This document shows positions 21,856-31,366 of a DNA stretch of 64,000 bases, piece by piece (position 1 is the first letter of the stretch; every line of letters begins with the position of its first letter). The notes beneath the pieces are model-generated. The model made no database searches, had not been told where the DNA came from, and saw only the letters and a list, made by a program, of their open reading frames with translations. Origin of the DNA: Alitta virens (taxonomy: Eukaryota; Annelida; Polychaeta; Phyllodocida; Nereididae); the NCBI GenBank assembly GCA_932294295.1, contig OW028586.1, forward strand, positions 8,461,701 through 8,525,700, given 5' to 3'. A program made the position numbers and the translations under genes.

Positions 21856-22759
21856 TTCGCCAGCCCAGTTAAAGTTTGGAAAAAAGCCCAGACCTTCATC
21901 CCCTCTATTACCCGTGACCAAGTGAAAAATATCCTCCAAAGTATCGAGAGCTATACCTTACACCGCTACGTCAGGAAATTACCCAAGATAAGGAAATACT
22001 TGAACCCAGGCCTCAACCATTATTTCCAAGCGGATCTTTTTGTACTAAATGATAGCCTGGCTAAGATAAATGGATACCAATATTTTATTTTGTTTGGATG
22101 CTTTCAGTAGAAAATTGTTTGCCCGACCTTTGAAAACCAAAAGTGGGCCAGAAGTCGTGGCAGCACTACAAGCAATCATAAAAGAGAACCATTCCTCATC
22201 CCCTTTAAAAATAGTGACCGATAATGGCACAGCATTTTTAAACACACACGTACAACAACTGTTCAAAAGATATAGCATCGTACATTTCATCGCTGAAAAT
22301 GTTTACCATGCGGCTCTTGTTGAGAGAGTCATTAAGACACTACGTGAAAAGTTTGGGCATAACATGAAACATAAAAAGACAAGAATTTTCATCCCCAAGT
22401 TACCAGACTTTGTCTCTGCATACAACCAAAGTCCGCATGCTGGCCTACCCCAGGCAATGAGCCCAGCTGAAGTGAGCCCTAAAAACATAACCTGAGTGTG
22501 GAAACATCAGTTTGCCCGATATTTCAGGCGGGCCCCGGGTTTTGCAGGACGGAAAAATTTAGAAATAGGGCAAATCGTTCACATAACAAGATACCCTGGG
22601 AGATTCAAGAAATCTACTGACACTACTTTCACAGGAAAAAAATTCATAATTTCACAAGTGTTACACACCTAACCAACCACCTACAAAATTGCTTCATTAG
22701 CAAACTCGAAACCAATCACAGATGTCTTTTACCGAGCCGAACTACAACCCGTCGCATAA
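21856..22759 (+). pseudogene. Polinton integrase (retroviral-type, rve fold), disrupted
   Basis: An N-terminal helical part with SYTLHRYVRKLPK leads to the catalytic core. The first Asp is in YFQADLFVL, the second in KIVTDNGTAFLN, and the Glu in HAALVERVIKTLRE, so the full D,D-E set is legible. The C-terminal part has IGQIVHITRYPGRFKK and ends FYRAELQPVA, the small beta barrel typical of these integrases. It is broken by a frameshift near 22075-22110 and stops at 22493 and 22670. Integrases of this type insert Polinton DNA; the SYTLH motif and the ATPase next to it favour Polinton over an LTR retrotransposon. No chromodomain is seen. Confidence 0.88.
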
Positions 22760-22800
22760 TGGGACAAATCTTTAATGGCTGCCTGCCCCCTTTGTTCAGA

Positions 22801-23408
22801 ATGGTCATCTCTGGGGCGAGCTTGACTGGTAAATCCACGCTACTGAAACAATTTTAGAAAACGGCAATGGAGTTTTGGAAAGACTTCACCCGAATCGTAT
22901 ACATGAGGGGTGTTCCCACCGTCAATGAGGCCCAATGGAAGGAACAATTTGGCACCAAGCTCATAACCCTGGATGGAATTCCAACCGAGAACATTGTTTT
23001 ACCACTCCTAAAAAATCCAGATGGGGCAACAGTTCTGGTCATTGAAGACCTGGACGAACAAGCCTGCTCCTCACCCTCATCAGTAAAATATTCACAGCCT
23101 ACAGCCATCACTTGGGCTTCAGCGTCATCCTATCAACGCAGAACATTTTTCGTCCAGGAAAAGAAAGACTGACCTTAATCAGAAACACCACACACCTCAT
23201 GTTGTTTCCTGACAACCTAGACGAAACAGTGATCAGGCTCGTGGCACAAAAAGTGCACATAAAAGACCCAAGAAAAATTGTGATGCTTTTTGAGCAACTT
23301 GCCAGCCAACCATACGGATACCTATCAATTTGGTCAAACTGTGGAAAAGAACTGAAATTCCGTTCCCACTTGAGTAAGGACAAACAACACATCTATGTAC
23401 TGGACTAA
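22801..23408 (+). pseudogene. Polinton packaging ATPase (FtsK/A32-like), disrupted
   Basis: ATG at 22801 opens into a Walker A motif (SGASLTGKST); Walker B is VLVIEDLDEQ, followed after a frame change by VILSTQNIFRPGKERL, the polar sensor segment common to DNA-packaging ATPases. About 200 residues in all, short but normal for Polinton ATPases. A stop at 22855-22857 and a frameshift near 23110 break it. It lies directly after the integrase. In its family the enzyme pumps DNA into capsids, which ties this element to a virus-like ancestry. Confidence 0.82.
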
Positions 23409-23910
23409 GATGCAACTACACATTGGTCTAGTACAAAGAAACGTGGAACGGCACACTGAATAAGGTAATGTTACAAGATGAAATCAAAGATGAACGTATG
23501 AGCACAAATTTCATAAGACTGGGCGAACATAGCGCAAAAGTAGCGAGCAGAAAAATCCCAAGATACCCACATGACAAACATTGCACCTGTGGCACCACGC
23601 AGCTAGCTTAGTTGGAAGAAAACTGACAGGGGATCAAAGACTCAGCTGCAAGTGAGCAGATGAACATAATAAAGCCCTCCACCAACAATAAATCCAAAGA
23701 GTAGAGTGATGTAATCATGTAATGTCTGCATTTAACATTAACGACTGTCATTTACACTGTGTATGGCATATTTGAAGATGACCATACGGTCTGTATATAT
23801 AAAATTATGTTCATATAAAGCCTATATAGGGAGTTGTTTTATGTGAATAGGCAGAGATACAGGTATCACCTGACAAAACAAAGAGCATAGCCAACATTGC
23901 TAACATAGAG
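23409..23910. other. Polinton right subterminal region
   Basis: No recognisable gene; short decayed frames only, between the ATPase and the right inverted repeat. Confidence 0.5.
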
Positions 23911-24030
23911 CAAAAACCAAACAAAAATAGATAGTTAAAAATATGAGCACATTTGCAAACTATACTTCTGTACGGAAGAAAGGTGGAGACGGGCAATACA
24001 GCTCCAAAAGCCCGAGGGGGGACCCATTGC
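23911..24030. repeat. Polinton right terminal inverted repeat
   Basis: Inverted partner of 14844-14965. It ends CCCATTGC at 24030. A few substitutions and one indel in the T-rich part separate the two copies. Confidence 0.9.
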
Positions 24031-24429
24031 CAGCCATGTTAATGGCCGAGCATCCCCGGAAGCGCGAAGAACGCAAATGACCGACCGAAAAATAAATACA
24101 ATAAAACAGTAACGCATTTGCCAAAGTTTGTATACTACTGTTGTCCTTCGCCAGCAAATTATTTTTGAATCAGTAGAATCAGATGGCCTCAAGGAATGTA
24201 TGCACTTGTGTTGTTCTACAAGACCAGTGTGAAACTGAAATTATTATATTCGTGGTGTCTTCTAGGATTCCATGAGCAGCTGCCCAATACAAAGGTAGGA
24301 AGAGAATATTTTCCACAGTTCAACTGTTCCGTTCTTGGCTTTAGACATTGTTTATATTAGGTAACCAAGATTCATGATTTAGATGTTCTTGTGGTCAAGT
24401 AATCCACCATCACCCCACAATGAGCTACA

Positions 24430-24640
24430 TCTCAGCTAGATGGCGATTGGAGGTATTTTCATAAAAATTTGAGGTTCCTTGGAATCGATGTCTATGTTGA
24501 GGCAAGTGTAAGACCCCACCCATGGGGTAAATATGTAACATGGTGTGGACTCCAAGCCTTATCTCATCATTACATCTGCCACTGGCAGCTTTTCATATAA
24601 GCAGACTGAGCTTCAGACCCAGTAGCATTGAGACATTGTA
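24430..24640 (+). repeat. SINE-like dispersed repeat, copy 1
   Basis: Shares GGGGTAAATATGTAACATGG, TGTGSACTCCAWGC, and CTTATAAGCTGACTGARCTTC-like phrases with 36283-36490 on the same strand. No coding sequence. A tRNA head is not clear in this copy. Confidence 0.65.
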
Positions 24641-27190
24641 ATAAGAAAAAGAAATCATGGAAAACGTATACAGTATACATATATTTGCGTTTTTCTGAGA
24701 AGTAGATTTCTTTGGTCTTGTTATATTGCTTTTTATCAGTTACTGTATTCTAAATGATTCAAATTTAGAGCTTGATATAAATTTCTTGCCATATATATTA
24801 CATATACATAGTGAAACTGAAGCGCTTTCCGAGACATTACCTATGTAATCTTTAGCCATGCACAATTTGCATTAAATCTGTCAGAAAAAAAGACACCATG
24901 TTTTTTCTTGTTGTACACATTCTAAGGATTCCAAAAATATATGGTGTCAAAAATTAACAGTTTTTACGGTATTACATAAGCCCCTACACTATAACACACA
25001 CTTTCGTTTCCAGAGCAGAACTCTAACACTCTTTATGGCCTAGTAGTACGGTACCAGTATCAGGTTAAACAAGAGCCGTAGGAACTTCGAATCGCTTTAT
25101 TTCCGAAAAAATATTACATGAAGAGAAGATTGAGTGATGAATAAACGTACAAACAAATAAACGAAGTTCCCTACAATGAAAGAATAATCACTAGTCAGGA
25201 ATAGTAAACAACAATATTGACACCAATAATTTAAATGTAATAAATTTACAATAACTCACTGAGCCCTATGTTTAAGAATTCTGACACCAGTAGAACAAAG
25301 TAGGACATAACCACAGCTATCCAACAATCAGTAAGCTTCAGTGGACACGATTCAGCAGTTAATTGTGCAGAACCTACCAGTATCAGTAATCAATTTAAAT
25401 ATCTTTATACTGAATTAAATACACATAAAAAGTCATTACAGCAAATTCACTGCGTAAATATAGAATAATATGCTTATCAATTGTCTTATGCAATTAGATA
25501 ATAATTAAACTTACCTGAAGATGAATACAGCTGTACTTCAGATGTGCACACAGACAACCTGTTGTCTCTTCAGTTGTGCAAGTGCATGTGTGAAGAATAT
25601 TTGAAATTTGTATCCCCTTTGCAGTGTCTCAAAGTTTCCCCCCACAATTAAGAACTGGAGAACTGTTTAAGACCAACACTCCACCTGGTTTACATTTTGA
25701 TAACTATCTAGATTAAGTGCTTTCCAGCACAACATTATTTTCTGAGTGTTTATATAGTGTGTGCATTAAGCCGAAATGATTGCCACTTGGCCTTCATAGC
25801 CTGTTACGTAATGCTAATTAGAGTCCAATATGTCCTTTTTTTAACTCTTGAATTTCTCTATTTTTTCAATATATTCTAACAATTGTGTAAAAATTAAGCC
25901 AGTTGAGCATCAAAAGTATTGTTTATCCTTTTCCTGCCATTTAATTTTGTCTGTTGCTCAGATTTTATGTAAAAAAAAGGAGTATTCAGTTCGCTAGAAT
26001 TATCAATAGCATGTTTCCTTAACTAATCTCCACCTAAGTTTATCATTTTTCCAAAATCTTCATACATGGGCTATGACAATACTTCAGAATATATATGCAA
26101 TTCAGCAACTATGTTATGCCACATTAAGATATTGGATATAATTTCATACAAAATATACCTTTAAGGTTTTTATTTACTTTTTAAAAAATAATGTTTGAAT
26201 ACAAATAAATACAAATCTTAAAGGTTTATTTTGTATGGAATGATACTGCTGATTTGCATTAAATCTATGGCATTTAAGTTTCTTATTTATATATATTTAT
26301 TACCAAACGCTTTAGTGGTGTATTAATTACATAATACCAAGAAAATAATAATAAGCATTAGAGTTCAGTCAAAGTCTAAGTAATATAGATTATTATGCCA
26401 CTAATGATTATGAAATTGCTAATTATAAACAAAAACTGTTGACTGGGTTGCTCCATGGTTGCTGAAAATAAAATTAAGAGACTGAGTGAGAGAGACCAGT
26501 TTCCTGCAGGAAAAACTTGGAGAAGAATATAAAATTATACTTGTATGCACTTGAATATTCTACAAACTTTTATGGCTGTCATTTCAAAGTATGGGATGCT
26601 AACTATGGTGAAATGCAGGATACAACAATTTTTAGCATTTTTTCCTGATATTTCATTATATTGAAAAAAAGAATAAAACAATGTCAAAATGTCACTTAAA
26701 AAGTGAAAATACTGTTTCAGATATGTTTTTATCAAAAGTTCACTGATGTAGGGATCATAGTGTCATTAATATGGAGGTTTGAAAGAGTACCTAATTTTCA
26801 TACTTTCCCCTCATTATATAAAATTACATACAATTTTATGTCAAGATTATAGAGTTTAACTTGGTGGTCAACCTATTTCTTGCATGCGCAAATAACCCTA
26901 ATTCTATATTATGTGAAGCCCCTTATCTGATAGTACCCATATTTGGCATTTCATTTTGTAAAAAAAAAAAAAAGTTATTTAATATCACGATAGGCATAAT
27001 TTGCTAGATGTTATCACTTTATGATTAAATTAAGCTCATATTTGGTATCACTATATTACTGAACATATTATGGCTGGGAGCAGAATTGAAATACTGCTTT
27101 GCTATAATGTTATAGAAGATTCAGGGGCAGTTTGCCATTTAAGAAAAAAACATGGCATTCTCTTTATCCCCTCTAACTGATAAATCAATT
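24641..27190. other. Gene-free AT-rich spacer with repeat debris
   Basis: Contains a short copy of the GGAGCAGAACTCT repeat family near 25003-25066 and an A-run at about 26960-26973. No exon or terminal-repeat structure recognised. Confidence 0.5.
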
Positions 27191-27199
27191 AATCCATGT

Positions 27200-27600
27200 G
27201 TACAGCACTAATAGCAATCTTACGACAGAATGTTACCATGTTCAACTGAACAAGCCTGGTCTACTGCACATTACCATAAATGTAAAGAGTGGAAAAATAC
27301 CTTAAAAGATTACCCTTTGGACCTATATGACTTTCAAGGATAGCTTTAGTATTGAATCATGTTTCTATGGGTATGAATAGGAAATTGTGTCATGAAGACT
27401 GTGTTGAGGATGAAGCACACTCTCTTTTTAATTGCAAGTTTTATAATCATGAAAGAAACAGTTTAATAAATGAACATATTAGATCATTACATTTATACAC
27501 TTGATAATGCCCCCAAATCTCCACTGTTAATGCAAAATTGTAACATCCTAGCAACTGCTAAATATGTCTGCCAAATTTATAATAAACGTAGAAATAGTTA
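27200..27600 (+). mobile_element. LINE ORF2 3' fragment
   Basis: The plus strand encodes KLCHEDCVEDEAHSLFNC then KFYNHERN, the Cys-rich motif (C, EDE-HxLxxC, Y-x-x-ER) found just after the reverse transcriptase in many non-LTR elements. Stops interrupt both sides. It ends near 27600 without a clear tail. Confidence 0.6.
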
Positions 27601-28259
27601 ATTGGTTCTTAAGAAATAGTTAATTTTCCGTAACACCTATTGTTTGTTAATTGGGGCCATGGCCCCTAGTACAACTATATTTACTAAAATGTTCTTTTCT
27701 ATTAAATGATCAACTGGAACCTCTTTTGGTCAGGATGTTGCTGCCCTCCCTCCTCCGTAGAGGCTGCCCTTCCCCCTCCTGTAGAAGCAGGGCTGGATCC
27801 ACCAGTGTAGCCAGGAGAATATGGAGTCAGAACCCCTCACCCCAAGGCCTGTGAAAATATAGCAAACATATCCATGGCAGCGCATTAAATTTTATTTATA
27901 CATATGTTGAAATCCAATACACAATCTGAACTGCTCAAAATCACTCAATATTCATCTAGTACTATAGTCTAGACTTCAGGCCTACTCAGTTATCCAAATG
28001 TTCAGTAGTTGTATTACATAGCTGGCTAATTGATTGTCTCAACTTGCTCAATTCAATTTACTTCACACTAAGAACCGTAATAATGACCTTGTTTTCGTGA
28101 ATATGCAATTTATCCGAGGCTTTAGCCTATTATCTATCACTTAACTCTCGACTATGAGGGATATAACTAACTTATACTCCATTAGGCATATTTACTAATT
28201 TTTTTCATTGTTTGTTTTGTTTTAATGCCTGTATCAAGCAAAATAACAAAAGAAAAGGT
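27601..28259. other. Gene-free spacer with a 14-bp palindrome
   Basis: GGGGCCATGGCCCC at 27653-27666 is a perfect palindrome. AAGAAATAGTTAATT-like phrases recur at about 27590-27625. Otherwise nothing recognised. Confidence 0.5.
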
Positions 28260-29400
28260 CACGTGGTGGAGTATAAGCTGACCTACACACAGTTCAAATC
28301 AGAATTCAAGGAATTCCTAGAACTTGCTTTTTAGTTGAGAAAACTCCCTTTGTTATCTACAGTGACCTTACTATACATGTTGACAGGGCTGCTGAAAACA
28401 GTGAAGCTCAAATTTTCATCAGTATGCTCAACAGTTTTGGTGTGTCACAACATGTGAACTGTCCAACGCACACCTCAGGTCAAACACTTGATCTAATACG
28501 GACCTCCACTACAGATAATTTAGTTTGAAAAAAACTGAACCCTTTGACTGCGATGTCCATGGACACTATCCTGTGTTCAGCCGTTTGATACTGTGACATA
28601 CAGACAGTAGATATACAGCAGTTTCAGATGCATGCCCTTGTCCAAAATCCTGGTAATGATCCCAATGAGCCAGATGTAAACATCCTTGTTCAACAGTATG
28701 ATCAACAAATGATGAACGCCTTTGGTGAAAATCGTAGACAGCTAGAACGCCTATGGCGAAAATCCAAACTAGAGATACACAAGGACATGTATATATCACG
28801 TTAGTCCAGAAAATGAGAAAGATGCAAAGAAACTGTTCCGGCTCGTCAATTCTCTCTAAGGAAAACTACCCAGACTGTCCTTCCACCTGGTCCATCCCCC
28901 ATCAATGTTGCTGAGAAACTAGGTTCTTTTTTCCAAGATAGGATCAAACAGATATGCATTGACATTAGACAAAGCGGGAATATGCCCTTAGCTATGATAC
29001 ACCAGCCTGAAGAAACGGCTATGGTTACATGGATTAATTTTGATGACATCAGAACTGCTGTAATCATCAACATCATTAAAAAGAGTCCAAACAAATTCTG
29101 TTCTCTGGATCCCATTCCAACTAGTCTTATTAAGTCCTGCTTAGAAAAAATTGCATCAATCATAAGAGACATCGTTTGTGCATCTCTGCAATCTGGGATA
29201 TTCCCATAATCTGGCAAAAATGCACTGATTACACCTCTACTAAAGAAACCTGGTCTTGATACTGAGGTTCTTGGTAACTACCGTCCTGTCTCAAATGTGA
29301 CTTTCCTATCAAAAGTGATGGAAAAAGTGGTTGCCGCAATACTGGAGGCACACCTCATTGAAAACGACCACTATGAAACTAAGTTTTTTCCAAATTTTGT
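28260..29400 (+). mobile_element. CR1/L2-type LINE fragment: endonuclease end to reverse transcriptase start
   Basis: In order on the plus strand: SDLTIHVDRAAENSEAQIF, then NCPTHTSGQTLDLI (end of the AP endonuclease), RRQLERLWRKSKLEIH (linker), [26 protein letters not shown] and [19 protein letters not shown] (start of the reverse transcriptase). Several stops and frameshifts are present. Homology stops at about 29400, where an inverted copy of the GGAGCAGAACTCT repeat family begins, so that repeat probably cut it. The catalytic YADD region is absent. Confidence 0.85.
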
Positions 29401-29510
29401 GACTATCAAAAGACACCACTAGGCCATATCTATTAGAGTATTACTGTATGAAATTTCGTTAGGGTGAGTGCATTAGTGTTAGAGTTCTGCCCGGAAACGA
29501 AAGTGTTACA
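29400..29510 (-). repeat. Inverted copy of the GGAGCAGAACTCT repeat family
   Basis: Its complement carries ACACTTTCGTTTCC, GGGCAGAACTCTAACACTAA, AACGAAATTTC and GTGTCTTTTGATAGTCAC, in the same order as the copy at 9841-9935. Confidence 0.75.
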
Positions 29511-29954
29511 AACGCCTGAAACAGCCCATCCGTCCGCTCGTCAGACGGACATTGGTGATAACAATAATTATCAAACTTTGTTTGTTTTAGGGTTAACAAA
29601 TCACAGAAGTAGTCAAGGTGGCATTGCCCCTTACAGCAAACATTTGCATTATTAAGAAGAAACATATATTGAGTATACTGAGAGTGATTAGGTACAAAAT
29701 GATTAAGGATGTGTAAATAAAAATATAAAGTGAAAACAAATAAAAATTGAAGTGTGTATGAGATAAAGTGAAGTGGGCCAACGTATATGCACAAATAAGG
29801 TCTTGCATTTAATTTATAGGAATGGGTCAGGGAGGGGATTGAAGTATTTATGGTAAAGTTAATGGACTATTTTGGCAGACACAGCAGTTGAAAAGAATAC
29901 AGGAATTTTGATAGTTTGATATCAGAGTTTTCTTAACATATTGTGAAAAACTTA

Positions 29955-30630
29955 AGCCACTATCACACATAGCCGAGTGACAATGCAGAGTGATGCCGAT
30001 CGCTGGCGAGCAAGTCAGTCGGCTTCACTCCTGGTTACTCTTGGTCATTTTATGCCTAGAAAACGAATTATCGCCGATTGTTCGCCGATTACACGCCGAC
30101 TGCTCGCAGATTGCTCGCCGATTGATCGCAGATTGCTCGGCAATTGCTCGCCGACATTGATCCGAGTGTCAAGCCAATAACTCTTCTTTACACGCCGACC
30201 ACTCGGTCAGCAAGGCCTTGCCGATTGCTCGCCGATCGCTCGCAGATTACTCGCCGATTGCTCCCAGATTGCTCCCAGATTGCTCGCCGATTGCTCCCAG
30301 ATTGCTCGCCGACCACTCGGCGAGGAAATCACGTCCACTCAGCAATCCATCTGACCAAGTGTACTGTCAGAGTAACCAAGTGTACTCTCAGAGTGCACGG
30401 CGAGTTAATCCCGTGTAAATCCCGAGCAATTTCAGAGCAAATTTGCTCGGCAACAATCCTAAAAAGTTTTAAACATGTTTAAAACTTTATGATCGTTCTA
30501 TGAGTATTGCCGTGTATTTACGAGCTTTTCCAGAGTGGTCGGCGTGCAGAGCCGTCTATTCCCGACGGCCTAATTTATTAAGCACTCGGCATCACTCGGC
30601 ATTGTCACTCGGCTATGTGAGATAGGCCCT
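29955..30630. mobile_element. Harbinger-type MITE, 676 bp, TTA target duplication
   Basis: The ends pair for about 45 bp (ACATAGCCGAGTGACAATGC and GAGTGATGCCGA on both sides) and are flanked by TTA (29952-29954 and 30631-30633). The right end CGGCTATGTGAGATAGGCCCT nearly repeats the right end of the autonomous element at 3414. Inside (about 30068-30320) are many copies of an 11-12 bp phrase ATTGCTCGCCG / ATTGCTCCCAG, repeated in tandem. No coding sequence. Confidence 0.92.
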
Positions 30631-30818
30631 TTAATGTGCTATGTGTTGAGACCTTACCAAGTATAATACGGTCATTGTTAAGCTGGACTGGAATTCGTAA
30701 TGTAAATTATATTTTGAAAACTTGTGATATATCATAGGTTTATTTTTTTTTAAGAACCTTAAATTTACCATTTCTTGTATTAAATTGATGTGTGTAAAAA
30801 TTATGAAAATGGCACTTA

Positions 30819-31366
30819 AACATCTTCTCGCAGATAGCATGCACTTAACCTGTATTTGACAATGACATGTAACATCTTCTTGCAAATAACTTGCTCTTAA
30901 CCTGTATTTGACAATGACATTAAACATCTATCTCCTTGCAGATAACATGCTCTTAACCTGTATTTGATAATGACATGTGACATCTTCTTGCAAATAACTT
31001 GCTCTTAACCTGTATTTGACAATGACATTAAACATCTATCTTCTTGCAGATAGCATGCACTTAACCTGTATTTGACAATGACATGTAACATCTTCTTGCA
31101 AATAACTTGCTCTTAACCTGTATTTGACAATGAAATTAAACATCTATCTTCTTGCAGATAGCATGCACTTAACCTGTATTTGACAATGACATGTAACATC
31201 TTCTTGCAAATAACTTGCACTTAACCTGTATTTGAAAATGACATTAAACATCTATCTCCTTGCAGATAACATGCTCTTAACCTGTATTTGAGTATGGCAC
31301 TCAACATCTTCTTGCAGATAACTTGCTCTGAACTTGTATTTGACGATGCCACTTAACGTCTTGCAG
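30819..31366 (+). repeat. Dimeric tandem array of splice-acceptor-like units ending at an exon
   Basis: About ten units alternate between about 52 and 56 bp, making a 108-bp higher-order repeat. A typical unit holds CATCTTCTTGCAAATAACTT then CTTAACCTGTATTTGACAAT; the longer type has CTATCTTCTTGCAG. Many units therefore carry a pyrimidine-rich stretch plus CAG, like a 3' splice site. The array abuts the exon at 31367, whose first 33 nt resemble the same unit in about 24 positions. Confidence 0.9.

Larger units (their letters stand above)
14844..24030. mobile_element. Decayed Polinton/Maverick element, 9.2 kb
   Basis: Inverted repeats of about 120 bp bound the element (14844-14965 and 23911-24030). 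Inside, a retroviral-type integrase is followed by a packaging ATPase on the plus strand, the hallmark pair of Polintons; a divergent set of decayed genes lies on the minus strand. Typical Polintons are 15-20 kb and encode a protein-primed DNA polymerase B; no polymerase motif was recognised, so the copy is probably internally deleted. Each diagnostic gene has stops or frameshifts. The usual 6-bp target duplication is not evident at the ends. Confidence 0.85.

Noticed and set aside
14844..24030. LTR retrotransposon because of the integrase
   Set aside because: No reverse transcriptase, protease or LTRs; ends are inverted and an ATPase follows the integrase.
30819..31366. Regular direct repeats resembling a CRISPR array
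   Set aside because: Units are contiguous without unique spacers, in a eukaryotic intron; it is an ordinary tandem array.
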